Source: Alphaproteobacteria bacterium (GTDB lineage Bacteria; Pseudomonadota; Alphaproteobacteria; UBA828). From it: a stretch of 64,000 nucleotides of DNA. Location of the stretch: positions 40,766 through 104,765 of the forward strand of contig JAJEEP010000047.1 of the NCBI GenBank assembly GCA_022820945.1, given 5' to 3'. Positions 17,383 to 27,320 of the stretch are shown here, piece after piece (the stretch's first letter is position 1; the number at the start of each line of letters is the position of its first letter). Position numbers and translations under genes: made by a program. Under the pieces are notes generated by a model that was given only the letters and a program-made list of their open reading frames with translations, was not told the DNA's origin and searched no databases.

Positions 17383-18509
17383 TCGGCTGCATCCGTGAGA
17401 CTGGACTGGCGGCGCCGCTTGCGAGCGGCGCTCTGCTGGCAACGATGCTTGCAGGCTTGAGCGCCTGCGCGGAATTGCCCTTCAGCGCGGGCGAGCAGAC
17501 GGACGGGAGGCCTGCCGTGGCCGATCCGGCGCCTGCGGCGGTGGTGCAACACGGACCCGCGCCGGAAGAGAGGATGCCGCCGCCCTTCCAGGTAGCCGAG
17601 CCTCAGCCAGCGCCGCCGATGCCGCGGGACAAGCCGGCGCTCGTGCTGACGGTCTCGTACGGCGATACGCTCAGCGAAATCGCCTACCGCCACGGCGTGG
17701 CGACAGTCGCGATCATCGAGCTGAACGGGTTGCGTTACCCCTATTATCTGCACACGGGCCAGCGGCTCGCGCTTCCTCGCGCGACACTTGCCGCCGCCCG
17801 CCGCGGTGAGCCGCCGGCAGAGGCGTCGCACTACGCGAATGGCGAACCGGTCCTGACGGTCGCCGCGACCAAGGCCGAGCCGGCGCCGCCGGTCCGCGTG
17901 AAGCGCGTAAATCACACCCGTACGGTGACGGCGTCGCCCGCGCCGCGTGTCCACGTGGAGCCCGTGGAGCCCGCGCCGCCGGTCCAAGCGGAGGCTGCGG
18001 CGCCGGAGCCGCCTCGCTCCCCCGGCCCGCGCACGGCGCGAGCGGAGCCGGAAGCGACACCGCCCACACCCACGCTGTACGCACTGACGCGACAACCGGA
18101 TACCGAACACGTGCCGCTGCCGCCGACGCGCAACACCTTCCTCTGGCCGCTCGAAGGCCGCGTGATCTCCGGCTTCGGCGCCAAGCCCGGCGGCAAGCAT
18201 AACGACGGGATCAACATCGCCGTTCCCGTCGGCAGCGAAGTGCGCGCCTCGCAGAACGGGGTGGTGGCCTATGCCGGAAACGAGCTCAGGGGCTACGGCA
18301 ACCTCGTGCTCCTCCGGCACGACGGCGGCTGGATGACGGCCTACGCCCACAACGAGACTCTGCTGGTTGGAAAGGGCGACGTCGTGCGGCGCGGCCAGGT
18401 GATCTCGCGCTCGGGCAGGTCGGGCGGCGTCTCTCGCCCGCAGGCCCATTTCGAGATCAGGCGCGACGGCGAGCCGCAGGATCCGCTGCGCCTGTTGAGC
18501 CGCAAGTAG
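17379..18509 (+). CDS. LysM and LytM (M23-like) domain lipoprotein, NlpD/DipM type
   Basis: The 376-residue protein has a lipoprotein signal ending in LSAC, a LysM peptidoglycan-binding domain (about 85-130, YGDTLSEIA...HTGQRLALP), a long Pro/Ala-rich linker, and a C-terminal LytM domain (from about 255). The LytM metal site is degenerate: the usual H-x-G-x-D is replaced by NDGIN, while AYAH and AHFEIR are kept. In the family this marks activators of cell-wall amidases during division rather than active endopeptidases. The ATG at 17379, inside the surE stop (ATGA) and preceded by GGGAGG, is preferred to the ATG at 17358. Confidence 0.9.
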   Translation: MIGCIRETGLAAPLASGALLATMLAGLSACAELPFSAGEQTDGRPAVADPAPAAVVQHGPAPEERMPPPFQVAEPQPAPPMPRDKPALVLTVSYGDTLSEIAYRHGVATVAIIELNGLRYPYYLHTGQRLALPRATLAAARRGEPPAEASHYANGEPVLTVAATKAEPAPPVRVKRVNHTRTVTASPAPRVHVEPVEPAPPVQAEAAAPEPPRSPGPRTARAEPEATPPTPTLYALTRQPDTEHVPLPPTRNTFLWPLEGRVISGFGAKPGGKHNDGINIAVPVGSEVRASQNGVVAYAGNELRGYGNLVLLRHDGGWMTAYAHNETLLVGKGDVVRRGQVISRSGRSGGVSRPQAHFEIRRDGEPQDPLRLLSRK

Positions 18510-18514
18510 AGCGG

Positions 18515-19393
18515 TTAGGTCGAACGCCCGTCGGCCGGTGCGAGCTCGACCCCGAGCCGCCCGGCGAGGTCCTGCACGAACTGCCAGGCCACACGGCCCG
18601 ACCGGGCGCCGCGGGTCATGCTCCACTCGATGGCTTCCGCATGCAGGGTCTCGCGCTCGACGGCGAGGCCGAAGTGATCGGCATAGCCTTCGACCATGGC
18701 GAAGAAGGTCGCCTGGTCGCAGGGATGGAAGCCGAGCCAGAGCCCGAAGCGATCCGAGAGTGAGACCGACTCCTCCACCGCCTCGCCGGGGTGGATCGCG
18801 GTCGAGCGCTCGTTGTCGATCATGTCGCGCGGCATCAGGTGGCGCCGGTTCGAGGTGGCGTAGAAGAGGACGTTGTCGGGCCGGCCGCTGATGCCGCCCT
18901 CCAGCGCCGCCTTGAGCGACTTGTAGGTGGTGTCCTCGGACTCGAAGGAGAGGTCGTCGCAGAAGAGCAGGCACTGGTGCGCACAGCCGCGCAGGCGCCC
19001 GAGCAGGAGCGGGAGCGAGGCGATCTCCTCCCGGTGGATCTCGATCAGCTTGAGGCCGCCCGCCGCGTCCGCCGCCACCACGCCGTGCACCGCCTTGATC
19101 AGCGAGCTCTTGCCCATGCCCCGAGCGCCCCAAAGCAGGGCGTTGTTGGCTGGCAGGCCGCGCGCGAAGCGCCGCGTGTTGTCGAGCAGGATGTCGCGCA
19201 CCCGGTCGATGCCCTTAAGCAGCGACAGCTCCAGCCGGTTGATCCGGGGCACCGCCTCGAGGCGGGCACCGTCGGCGTGCCACACGAAGCCTTCCGCCGC
19301 ATCGAGGCCCGCGTCCTCTTGCCCGGCCGGCGAGAGGCGCTCCAGCGCTTCCGCGACCCGCTTGAGCAGGGGCGCCAACTCCGAGTCCGACAT
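18515..19393 (-). CDS. DUF815 family ATP-binding protein (AAA+)
   Basis: The 292-residue protein carries Walker A GARGMGKSS near residue 91, a Walker B-like LLFCDDLSFE near 142 and a sensor-like FYATSNRRHL near 175, matching the DUF815 AAA family. Its role is poorly known. In alphaproteobacteria these genes commonly lie near surE/nlpD or yajC-sec genes, as here, where it converges on the LytM gene with 5 bp between. It begins 56 bp downstream of the helicase stop, on the same strand. Confidence 0.9.
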   Translation of the reverse strand: MSDSELAPLLKRVAEALERLSPAGQEDAGLDAAEGFVWHADGARLEAVPRINRLELSLLKGIDRVRDILLDNTRRFARGLPANNALLWGARGMGKSSLIKAVHGVVAADAAGGLKLIEIHREEIASLPLLLGRLRGCAHQCLLFCDDLSFESEDTTYKSLKAALEGGISGRPDNVLFYATSNRRHLMPRDMIDNERSTAIHPGEAVEESVSLSDRFGLWLGFHPCDQATFFAMVEGYADHFGLAVERETLHAEAIEWSMTRGARSGRVAWQFVQDLAGRLGVELAPADGRST

Positions 19394-19449
19394 GGGTGCA
19401 CCGGCTGGTTGAAAGGCGCGCGGACCCTAGCCCGCCTGTCTCCCCAATG

Positions 19450-22326
19450 TCACGGCCTGCGTCGCGGCGGCAAAGCCGACTGGCCGACGAAGGTGCGGGT
19501 GATCTCGACCGCCTCGGCGAGGCCGACACGCTCCACCTCGACGCCGGCCGGGAAGGCGCCCTTGAGCCGGCTCGGCAGCGCGGGGTCGAGCAGGACGAAG
19601 ACGCCGCGATCGTCCGCGCGGCGCACCAGCCGGCCGTAGGCCTGCCGGAGCCGCCCGCGCGTGAGCCGGTCGTCGTAGCGCCCGCCGCTGAAGACCCGCC
19701 GCCGCGCCTTGTGCAGGATGTCGGGCCGGGGCCACGGCACCCGGTCGAAGACGATGAGCCGGAGGCTCCGCCCCGGTACGTCGATGCCGTCCCGCATCGC
19801 ATCGGTGCCGAGCAGGCAGGCGTCGGTCTCGCTGCGGAAGATGTCGACCAGCGTCGTCGGGTCGAGCGGGTCCACGTGCTGGGCCCAGAGCGGGAGGTTG
19901 GCCTCGTCCAGGGCGCCGGCGATGCGCTCGTGCACCCCGCGCAGCCGCGCGATCGCGGTGAAGAGGCCAAGCGCCCCGCCACCGGAGGCCGTGAAGAGCG
20001 CGCGGTAGGCCGCCGCGACCCGGTCGGGCGCGCCGCGGCGCACGTCGGTCACCACGAGCACGCGGGTCTGCGCGCCGTAGTCGAAGGGGGAGGGGAGGGC
20101 GGCACGGATCGCCGGCGCCTTGAGGTGGCGCCCGCCCGTGGTCGCCTCCGCCGCGGCCCAGTCGTGCTCCGGATCGCCGCTGCCGTCCCGCAGGGTCGCC
20201 GAGGTGATGAGCGCGCCGTGGGAGCGGCCCGTGACGAAGGCGGCGAAGGGAATCGTCGGGTCCACGTGGTGGCGGTGCATGCCGACATCGACGTCTCGCC
20301 CGTCGATACGGGAGATCGCGAACCAGTCGACGAAGCCCGCGGCGTCCGCGGCGTCGCCTGCGTCCTGCGACAGCTCCTCGTCGGCGACCGGGGCGGCCGT
20401 CATGTCCGCAAGCATGGCGCGCCAGGAGTCGAGCTGCTCGCCCACCCGCCGCTCGATGCCGCGCACCACGGCCTCGATGCGCTGGCGCTCGGCGGTCTCC
20501 AGGCTTTCGGCCTCGGCGTCGAGGTGCGCCGCAAGCTGTGCCGCGAGTCTCCCGAGGGGCCGGGCGATGCCCGCCAACGCCGTCTCCAGCGCCGCCGCCG
20601 CGTCGGCGATGCCGGGAATGAGCGGCTGCACCGGCGCCTCGATGCTATAGCCGCTGCGGGGCTCCGGCGCGCGCGCCATGACCTGGTCCCGCACCAGCGC
20701 GAGGAAGCGCTCGCACGGCCCCTGCGCCGAGCCCGACGCGAGCCGCTGGTGCCACTCGTTGCCGGGGAGCGCGTGCGCTGCCTTCAACGCGTCGTCGAGG
20801 GCTTCGCGCGCCGCCTCGCGGTCCGCGATCAGGTCCTCGATCCGGCTGCGCAGGCCCCGCGCGCGGCCGCCATCGCCGCGGCCCCTCGATTCCGGCCCGA
20901 GCAGCCAGCGCCTCAGCTCCCGCGTCTCGCTGCCGGAAAGGTGGGCGGAGAAGGCGCTGTCCGCCGCGTCGAAGAGGTGGTGCCCCTCGTCGAGCACGTA
21001 GCGGGTCGGCACACTCCGCTCGTCGCCGGTGCCGAAGACCGCGCGCGCCGCCTGCACCATGAGCAGCGCGTGATTGGCGATCACCATGTCCGCCCGCCGC
21101 GCCTTGCGCTGGCTCTTCTCGATGAAACAGCGGCGGTAGTGGGTGCAGGCGCTGTGGATGCACTCGCCGCGCCGGTCCGCAAGGCCGAGGGTGCGGCCGT
21201 AACCGAGCAGGTCGGCGAGCCAGGCCGGCAGGTCGCCGCCGGTGATGTCGCCGTCCCGCGTCGCCGCCGCCCAGCGGGCCATGAGACCCAAAGCGATACG
21301 GTCCCCCGTCATCAGCGCGCTGCGGCCCAGCGCCTCCTCCATGTTGAGCAGGCAGAGGTAGTTCTCGCGCCCCTTGCGCAGCACGACCTTCTCCGCCTTG
21401 ACCCTGGGCTCCGGGTAGAGCCGGTCGAGCTCCTGGTCGATCTGGCGCTGCAGGTTGCGGGTGAAGGTGGAGAGCCAGACCGTGCCCTCGTTGCGCTCGG
21501 CCCAGAGGCTCGCCGGCGCGATGTAGCCGAGGGTCTTGCCGACCCCGGTGCCGGCCTCGGCCAGCACCACGTGGGGTTCTTCCTCCGCCTCGATTGGATC
21601 GAACGCGGCGCACGCGGCCGACGCATAGTCCGCCTGCTCGGGCCGGGGCTCGGCGCCTTCGCCCAGCAGGTGCGCGAGACGCTGCCGCGCGGCTGCGGTC
21701 GGCACCGGGTCGTGGCCGGGTGCGGGTGGCGGTGCGCTCTCCTGCCATTCTTTGAGCCGGGTCCAGACCGCGAGCGCGCCGCCGTCGCCGGTACGGCCTG
21801 CGCCCGGCGCCGAGCGTCCGCCTGCCGCCAAGGCCGCCACCGCCGCATCGCCCCAGAGCCAGCCGGCGCGGGCCATGGTGCGCGCGATGGCGGGCGCGTC
21901 TTTCTCGCCGGTGAGTCCCGGTGCCGAGAGCGCGGCGAGGAGGGTCTCGGCGGCCTTGAGCAGGGTCGATGCCTCCTCCTCGATACTGGCGGGCAGCGCG
22001 AGCCCGAGCGCGCGCGCGAGCCCGCGCACCGTGGGCACCGCCGGCCGCGCCGGATGCACGAAGGCGAAGAGCTCCAGCACGTCGAGCGCCGCCAGCGTGT
22101 GCAGGCCGAGCCGGCGGGCGGTCGCCTTGGCATGGCAGACGTAGGGCGGGCGGCCGTCGGCGGCCAGCCGTTCCGCGGCCTCGCCGTGGGTGAGCCGTGC
22201 GAGCGTGCCGTGCTCGTCGAGCCAGGCCGCGTGGCGCGGTGCCACCGCGAGCACCGGTGCGCGCGGCAGCAGCGGCGGCGCGGATGGCGCTGGGGAAGAC
22301 CTGCGTGACTCGAGAGGCGCCGGCAT
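19450..22326 (-). CDS. DinG/XPD-like ATP-dependent DNA helicase (iron-sulfur type)
   Basis: The 958-residue protein is a superfamily 2 helicase. Walker A is [14 protein letters not shown], the DEAH-like box is LDEGHHLFD, and late motifs include [10 protein letters not shown] and [10 protein letters not shown] likely 4Fe-4S cluster is formed by the cysteine in NYLCLLN plus the set in [14 protein letters not shown], as in DinG and XPD. An N-terminal extension of about 230 residues carries [11 protein letters not shown] and may be an accessory domain. The ATG at 22326 is chosen over 22413, which would overlap the lysS gene. It probably unwinds DNA in repair or replication-transcription conflicts. 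Confidence 0.92.
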   Translation of the reverse strand: MPAPLESRRSSPAPSAPPLLPRAPVLAVAPRHAAWLDEHGTLARLTHGEAAERLAADGRPPYVCHAKATARRLGLHTLAALDVLELFAFVHPARPAVPTVRGLARALGLALPASIEEEASTLLKAAETLLAALSAPGLTGEKDAPAIARTMARAGWLWGDAAVAALAAGGRSAPGAGRTGDGGALAVWTRLKEWQESAPPPAPGHDPVPTAAARQRLAHLLGEGAEPRPEQADYASAACAAFDPIEAEEEPHVVLAEAGTGVGKTLGYIAPASLWAERNEGTVWLSTFTRNLQRQIDQELDRLYPEPRVKAEKVVLRKGRENYLCLLNMEEALGRSALMTGDRIALGLMARWAAATRDGDITGGDLPAWLADLLGYGRTLGLADRRGECIHSACTHYRRCFIEKSQRKARRADMVIANHALLMVQAARAVFGTGDERSVPTRYVLDEGHHLFDAADSAFSAHLSGSETRELRRWLLGPESRGRGDGGRARGLRSRIEDLIADREAAREALDDALKAAHALPGNEWHQRLASGSAQGPCERFLALVRDQVMARAPEPRSGYSIEAPVQPLIPGIADAAAALETALAGIARPLGRLAAQLAAHLDAEAESLETAERQRIEAVVRGIERRVGEQLDSWRAMLADMTAAPVADEELSQDAGDAADAAGFVDWFAISRIDGRDVDVGMHRHHVDPTIPFAAFVTGRSHGALITSATLRDGSGDPEHDWAAAEATTGGRHLKAPAIRAALPSPFDYGAQTRVLVVTDVRRGAPDRVAAAYRALFTASGGGALGLFTAIARLRGVHERIAGALDEANLPLWAQHVDPLDPTTLVDIFRSETDACLLGTDAMRDGIDVPGRSLRLIVFDRVPWPRPDILHKARRRVFSGGRYDDRLTRGRLRQAYGRLVRRADDRGVFVLLDPALPSRLKGAFPAGVEVERVGLAEAVEITRTFVGQSALPPRRRP

Positions 22327-22397
22327 GGGGCGGGAGTATAGCGGTTGACGTGCGGCGGCGGCCCGGCGCATGTTCCGCCCGCTTCCGGACCGGGACG

Positions 22398-23993
22398 ATG
22401 AACGAGACCTCACACGAGCTGCGGGCGCTGGCCCAGGACGCCAAGGCTTGGCCTTTCAAGGAGGCGACGGCGCTCCTGAAGCGCATCGGCGGCAAGACGC
22501 CGGTGAAGGGTTACGCGCTGTTCGAGACCGGGTACGGCCCCTCGGGCCTGCCCCACATCGGCACCTTCGCCGAGGTCGCGCGCACGACCATGGTGCGCCA
22601 CGCCTTCGCGACGCTCTGCGACATCCCCACGCGGCTCGTGGCCTTCTCGGACGACATGGACGCGCTGCGCAAGGTGCCGGACAACATCCCCGAGCGGGCG
22701 ATGGTCGAGCAGCACCTCGGCAAGCCGCTGACGCAGATCCCGGACCCCTTCGGCACGCACGAGAGTTTCGGGGCGCATAACAACGCGCGACTGCGGGCCT
22801 TCCTCGACGACTTCGGCTTCGACTACAGCTTCAAGAGCTCAAGCGAGTCTTACCGATCAGGCGAGTTCGACGGCGCACTCATGGACGTGCTGCGCCACTA
22901 CGACGAGATCATGCGGATCATCCTGCCGACGCTGGGCGCGGAGCGGCAGGCGACCTACAGCCCCTTCCTGCCGCTTTGCCCGAAGACCGGCCGCGTGCTG
23001 CAGGTGCCCATCACGGCCCGCGACGAGGACGCCGGCGCCGTGAGCTACGTCGACGAGGACGGCGAGACCATGACGGTCCCGGTCACGGGCGGCCGCTGCA
23101 AGCTGCAGTGGAAGGCCGACTGGGCCATGCGCTGGCACGCGCTCGGCGTCGACTACGAGATGGCGGGGAAGGACCTGATCAGCTCGGTCGAGCTTTCGGG
23201 CAAGGTCTGCCGCGCGCTGGGCTCCCGCCCGCCCGCCGGCTTCATCTACGAGCTTTTCCTCGACGAGAATGGCGAGAAGATTTCGAAGTCGCGCGGCAAC
23301 GGGCTCGCCATCGAGGAATGGCTCACCTACGGGCCGCGCGATTCGCTCTCGCTCTACATGTACAACGCGCCGAGGCGGGCCAAGCGGCTCTACTTCGACG
23401 TGATCCCGCGTCATGTCGACGATTACCTGACCCACCTCGCGAAGTACCCGGAGCAGGGGGAGGCCGAGCGGCTGGAGAGCCCGGCCTGGCACATTCACGC
23501 GGGCCATCCGCCCGCGCCCGAGACCGGGCTCAGCTACGGCATCCTTCTGAACCTCGCGAGCGTCTGCAACACCGAGGACCCCGCCGTGCTCTGGGGCTTC
23601 ATCGCGCGCTACGTGCCGGGCGCGTCGCCAGAGACCGCGCCCATCTTGGACGCGCTGGTGGGCCACGCCATCGGCTACTACCGCGACAGGGTGAAGCCGA
23701 CGAAGGCCTACCGGGCGCCGCTGGCGGAGGAGCGGGCGGCGCTCGGCGACCTGCGCGCCGTGCTAGCCGCGCTGCCGGCGGACGCGAGCGCGGAGGACAT
23801 CCAGACCGAGGTCTACGAGGTGGGCAAGCGCCACCCGTTCGACTCCCTGCGGGACTGGTTCCGCGCGCTCTACGAGACTCTCCTGGGCCAGAGCCAGGGC
23901 CCGCGCATGGGCTCGTTCATCGCGCTCTACGGGCTCACGGAGACTGTCGCACTGATCGACCGCGCGCTTGCCGGCGAGGATTTGGCGGCTTAG
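22398..23993 (+). CDS. lysS: Lysyl-tRNA synthetase, class I (archaeal type)
   Basis: This 531-residue enzyme charges tRNA-Lys and is the class I form found in archaea, spirochaetes and some alphaproteobacteria, unrelated to the common class II LysRS. The HIGH-type motif [12 protein letters not shown] lies near 49-60 and the KMSKS equivalent [11 protein letters not shown] near 295. The Cys in [12 protein letters not shown] surroundings and the C-terminal helical region fit the family. The start ATG at 22398 matches the family N-terminus; the upstream open frame overlaps the divergent helicase gene and is not used. Only 71 bp separate the two divergent starts. Confidence 0.96.
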   Translation: MNETSHELRALAQDAKAWPFKEATALLKRIGGKTPVKGYALFETGYGPSGLPHIGTFAEVARTTMVRHAFATLCDIPTRLVAFSDDMDALRKVPDNIPERAMVEQHLGKPLTQIPDPFGTHESFGAHNNARLRAFLDDFGFDYSFKSSSESYRSGEFDGALMDVLRHYDEIMRIILPTLGAERQATYSPFLPLCPKTGRVLQVPITARDEDAGAVSYVDEDGETMTVPVTGGRCKLQWKADWAMRWHALGVDYEMAGKDLISSVELSGKVCRALGSRPPAGFIYELFLDENGEKISKSRGNGLAIEEWLTYGPRDSLSLYMYNAPRRAKRLYFDVIPRHVDDYLTHLAKYPEQGEAERLESPAWHIHAGHPPAPETGLSYGILLNLASVCNTEDPAVLWGFIARYVPGASPETAPILDALVGHAIGYYRDRVKPTKAYRAPLAEERAALGDLRAVLAALPADASAEDIQTEVYEVGKRHPFDSLRDWFRALYETLLGQSQGPRMGSFIALYGLTETVALIDRALAGEDLAA

Positions 23994-24039
23994 CTGGCAC
24001 GCGGGCTCGCGCCGTTTGCCGCCCTTGCCCGGCGGCGCA

Positions 24040-24260
24040 GATCATTCGAAACAGATTGCGTCATGTCGGCTGACCGCAGATGCCGGTCCATATCCCGAAT
24101 AAATCATCAAAATTGTTGACAGACATACTGACTCGAAATCGAAACATACGCTCTACAAATAGCAATTTTTGTATCGAGTAATTTGAGATATATAAGGAGA
24201 CATTATGGAGATTTTCTACAGTTAACTTGACAAATTATGCGAAGTTATGTTTGCGTTATT
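24040..24260. other. AT-rich intergenic patch
   Basis: Between lysS and the oxygenase-like gene the base composition drops sharply below the GC-rich surroundings (runs such as AATAAATCATCAAAATTG and GCAATTTTTGTATCG). It contains TTGACA at 24116-24121 and again at 24227-24232, and an AAGGAG ribosome-binding site at 24194-24199. No convincing -10 pairs with either TTGACA. It may hold the promoter and leader of the downstream genes or mark a transfer boundary. Confidence 0.5.
24205..24225 (+). other. Possible leader micro-ORF (MEIFYS)
   Basis: An ATG at 24205 follows a near-perfect AAGGAG at 5-nt spacing, yet the frame ends after six codons (MEIFYS, TAA at 24223-24225). The next ATG of the oxygenase-like gene (24237) has no ribosome-binding site of its own and lies 11 bp after this stop. 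Translation of the main gene could therefore depend on reinitiation. No conserved leader peptide is recognised, so this rests only on the spacing seen here. Confidence 0.35.
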
Positions 24261-24917
24261 TCCATGCTCAATTCGGCTACCAGGGCGGCGGTTGTATCGG
24301 CGCTGGACCGTGCGTCCGAAGAGGTGTGGCCGTATCGGCACTGGCTGCTTCAGGACGTGCTCGATCCCGACACGCTCGCGGGGCTCAAGGCGTGGCCGCA
24401 CGAGGTGCCCAACGTCCGATACAGCCTCGGTCGGAGGGAGGAAAAGAACGGAGCGCGGCGGTTCCTAGACGCCAACAGGATTGCCCGCTTTGGACCCGCC
24501 AGAGCGCTCGCCGAAGCGTTTCAGGACACTCGCGTCGTCTCCGCCCTTGAGGCGCGGTGCGGAGCCAGCCTCGCCGGCACCAACCTCCGGATCGAATATG
24601 CCCAGGACACGGAAGGGTTTTGGCTGGAGCCGCACACCGACATCGGCGTGAAGGCCCTTACCATGTTCATTTATTTGAACGATGAAGAGGAGTTGCACGA
24701 TTGGGGAACGGACCTTTATTCTGGCCAGTACAGACACGCAAAGCGGCTCCATTTCGTCGATAACGCGGGCATGATGTTCGTTCCCGGCGGGAACACGTGG
24801 CACGGCTTTCGACCCCGAAGAATCGACGGCGTGCGCCGAACGTTAATCGTCAACTTCGTCACGAGCGAGTGGCGTAACCGTCACGAATGTGCCTATCCCG
24901 ACACGCCGGTCGGCTAG
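24237..24917 (+). CDS. 2-oxoglutarate/Fe(II)-dependent oxygenase-like protein
   Basis: The 226-residue product has a likely Fe(II)-binding facial triad, His133 and Asp135 in EPHTDIGV and His189 in GNTWHGFRP, followed by Arg residues (195, 200) that could hold 2-oxoglutarate. The double-stranded beta-helix pattern (LTMFIYLND, GMMFVPGG, TLIVNFV) fits that superfamily. It may hydroxylate a sugar, peptide or small molecule; the target is unknown. The start is uncertain: ATG at 24237 or ATG at 24264, neither with an SD. It overlaps the ELM1-like gene by 29 bp, which suggests the two work together, perhaps in envelope or surface-glycan modification. Confidence 0.7.
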   Translation: MRSYVCVISMLNSATRAAVVSALDRASEEVWPYRHWLLQDVLDPDTLAGLKAWPHEVPNVRYSLGRREEKNGARRFLDANRIARFGPARALAEAFQDTRVVSALEARCGASLAGTNLRIEYAQDTEGFWLEPHTDIGVKALTMFIYLNDEEELHDWGTDLYSGQYRHAKRLHFVDNAGMMFVPGGNTWHGFRPRRIDGVRRTLIVNFVTSEWRNRHECAYPDTPVG

Positions 24918-25854
24918 ACGCGTCTGGGTTCTCACCACCGGCGAGGCCGGCATGGTGTCTCAGGCGGAGGGCCTGGCCGAACCGCTCGGCTGGCCGTTCG
25001 AGAGTGTCGCCGTGCGGTTGCGCCGACCGTGGTCGTGGCTGCCGGCGCATCGGCAGCCTTGGGGTCTCCTGCGCCACGGGTTGGAGGAAAGACTCCCGCA
25101 GCCTTGGCCCGACCTGCTGATCAGCTGCGGCCGGCGCAGCGCAGCGGTTGCGGCAGCGGTGAGGCGCGCCGCCGGCGGGCGAACCTTCGCCGTGCACATC
25201 CAGAACCCGCGAGCACCCCTGCGCTGCTTCGACCTGGTGGTCCCGCTGGAGCATGACGGGCTTGCCGGGCCGAACGCGGTGGCGACGCGGGCCGCGCTGC
25301 ACCCGGTAACGCCGGAGAAGCTCGCAGCCGCCGGCGCCGACTGGCGGGGCGAGCTCGGCGAGCTCAATGTCGCCGTGTTGCTCGGCGGACGCACGCGGTC
25401 GTACCGCTTCGCGCGGGAGACGGTGAGCGAGCTGGCCGACGGCCTCGCGCGCCTCGGCGGGCCGCTCGCGGTGACGGCATCGAGGCGCACCGAACCGGGC
25501 GTTGTCGCGGCGCTCAAGGCCCGTCTGCCGGGGGCCTGGTTCTGGGACGGCGCCGGCCCCAACCCTTATCTCGGCATGTTGGCGCTGGCGCGGCACATCG
25601 TGGTCACGGAGGACTCGGTCTCCATGGTCAGCGAGGCGATATCGACGGGAAAGCCCGTCTACGTTGCCGGGATGGCGGGCGGCAGCCGCCGGCTCGCGCG
25701 CTTCCACGCCTCGCTCAGGGTAGACGGCATCGTCCGCCCCTTCGACGGCCGGCTGGCCGAGTGGCGCTACGAGCCGATCAACGAGACGCCGCGCATCGCT
25801 GCGGAAGTGCGCCGGCGCATGGAGGCCGCATCGGCCGAACCGCCGACACCGTAG
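24889..25854 (+). CDS. Mitochondrial fission ELM1-like (DUF1022) family protein
   Basis: The 321-residue protein matches the bacterial ELM1-like family by its pattern: an N-terminal VWVLTTGEAGMVSQAEGLAE, VHIQNPR near 103, and a C-terminal glycosyltransferase-like TEDSVSMVSEA followed by GKPVYVAGM near 260. Bacterial members resemble nucleotide-sugar glycosyltransferases, and their function is not established. Translation likely starts at the GTG at 24889, inside the 3' end of the oxygenase-like gene. A start further in cannot be excluded because no good SD is visible. Confidence 0.82.
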   Translation: MPIPTRRSARRVWVLTTGEAGMVSQAEGLAEPLGWPFESVAVRLRRPWSWLPAHRQPWGLLRHGLEERLPQPWPDLLISCGRRSAAVAAAVRRAAGGRTFAVHIQNPRAPLRCFDLVVPLEHDGLAGPNAVATRAALHPVTPEKLAAAGADWRGELGELNVAVLLGGRTRSYRFARETVSELADGLARLGGPLAVTASRRTEPGVVAALKARLPGAWFWDGAGPNPYLGMLALARHIVVTEDSVSMVSEAISTGKPVYVAGMAGGSRRLARFHASLRVDGIVRPFDGRLAEWRYEPINETPRIAAEVRRRMEAASAEPPTP

Positions 25855-25952
25855 GGAGCTATCGGGATATGCCTGTCTCGCAGGGGCCGGGAAGGTCTGC
25901 TAGGGTCCGGCCAACGCTCATGACCACCGTCAGCGCGAGAGGAGGCACGCCG

Positions 25953-27263
25953 ATGACACATGAAATCCGCACGACGAAAGGCGCCGGGCGCACCCGTCGC
26001 GAAATCCTGAAAGCCGGTGCCGCCGGCGCCGTAGGCACGGCCGCGCTGAGCGCGGGCTTCCCCTCCATCGTCCGCGCTGCGGACACGGTGCGGATCGGCT
26101 ACGTCAGCCCCAGGACCGGCCCGCTCGCGCCCTTCGCCGTTTCCGACGAGTTCAACGTCGCCACGGTGCTGGAGGCTGTCGGGGGCAAGGTTCAATCCGG
26201 CGGCAAGAGCCTCGATGTCGAGATCATCGTCAAGGACAGCCAGTCGAACCCGAACCGCGCGGCCGAGGTGGCGAGCGAGCTGATCCTCTCCGACGAGGTG
26301 CACCTGCTCTGCGCCGGCAACACGCCGGAGACCACCAACCCGGTCGCCGACCAGGCGGAGATCAACGAGGTCCCCTGCGTCACCACGCTCTGCCCGTGGC
26401 AGCCCTACTTCTTCGGCCGCGGCGGCAATCCGGCGGAGGGCTTCCAGTGGACCTACCACTATTTCTGGGGGCTGGAGGACGTGATCGCTGTCTTCCTCAA
26501 CCTCTGGGCCAAGATCGAGACCAACAAGGTTGTCGGCGGACTCTTCCCCAACGACGGCGACGGCAACGCCTGGGGCCATCCCGAGCTTGGCTTCCCCAAG
26601 CCGCTCGCCGCCGCCGGCTACACCCTGATCGATCCAGGCCGTTACCAGAACCTGACGGACGATTTCTCGGCCCACATTTCCGAGTTCAAGGAGAACGGCG
26701 TCGAGATCGTCACCGGGGTCGTGCTGCCGCCGGACTTCACCACCTTCTGGACCCAGGCCGCGCAACAGGGCTTCCGGCCCAAGGCGGCGACCGTGGGCAA
26801 GGCGCTACTCTTCCCCGAGGCGATCGGGGCACTGGGCGAGGCCGGGCACAACCTGAGCTCCGAGATCTGGTGGAGCCCCTCGCACCCCTTCACTTCGAGC
26901 ATCACCGGCCAGACCTGCGGCGAGCTCGCCGCCGCCTTCACCGCCGCCACCGGCAAGCAGTGGAGCCAGCCGGTGGGCTACGGCCACTCGATCTTCGAGG
27001 TCGCCCTCGACGTCGTGAGCCGGGCCGAGGACGTCAACGATCCCGAGGCCATGCTGGCGTCCATCGTCGCCACCAACGTCTCGACGATTGCAGGGCCGGT
27101 CTCGTGGGGCTCGGGCCCGGTGAAGAACGTCGCCAAGATGCCGCTGGTGGGCGGCCAGTGGCGGCGCACGCCGGAAGGCCCCTTCGACCACGACCTCATC
27201 GTCACATCGAACGAGACGGCGCCGGACGTCCCCGTTGGCGGCGACATGGAGGCAATCGGCTAG
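25953..27263 (+). CDS. HAAT-type ABC transporter substrate-binding protein with twin-arginine leader
   Basis: The 436-residue receptor has a leader with TRREILKAG at 14-22 and an Ala/Gly-rich hydrophobic core ending near AADTVRIGY, which fits Tat or Sec export. The mature sequence (IGYVSPRTGPLAPFA, VASELILSDEVHLLCAGNTPE) is a periplasmic-binding type 1 fold protein for a Liv-type importer. The open frame extends upstream, but the ATG at 25953 follows AGAGGAGG and gives the correct leader. It heads a five-gene operon with livGFHM. Ligand unknown; Trp-rich segments in the cleft (EIWWSPSHPF) suggest a hydrophobic or aromatic ligand, which is a guess. Confidence 0.9.
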   Translation: MTHEIRTTKGAGRTRREILKAGAAGAVGTAALSAGFPSIVRAADTVRIGYVSPRTGPLAPFAVSDEFNVATVLEAVGGKVQSGGKSLDVEIIVKDSQSNPNRAAEVASELILSDEVHLLCAGNTPETTNPVADQAEINEVPCVTTLCPWQPYFFGRGGNPAEGFQWTYHYFWGLEDVIAVFLNLWAKIETNKVVGGLFPNDGDGNAWGHPELGFPKPLAAAGYTLIDPGRYQNLTDDFSAHISEFKENGVEIVTGVVLPPDFTTFWTQAAQQGFRPKAATVGKALLFPEAIGALGEAGHNLSSEIWWSPSHPFTSSITGQTCGELAAAFTAATGKQWSQPVGYGHSIFEVALDVVSRAEDVNDPEAMLASIVATNVSTIAGPVSWGSGPVKNVAKMPLVGGQWRRTPEGPFDHDLIVTSNETAPDVPVGGDMEAIG

Positions 27264-27320
27264 CATGAAACGAGACCTGCGGAGGGTGCCCCCGGCGCCG
27301 CTCCGCAGGCGCGTGCCGGC

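Noticed and set aside
19396..22308. 970-codon plus-strand frame
   Set aside because: It is the antisense shadow of the DinG-like helicase; it has no family motifs and is dominated by Arg, Ala, Gly and His.
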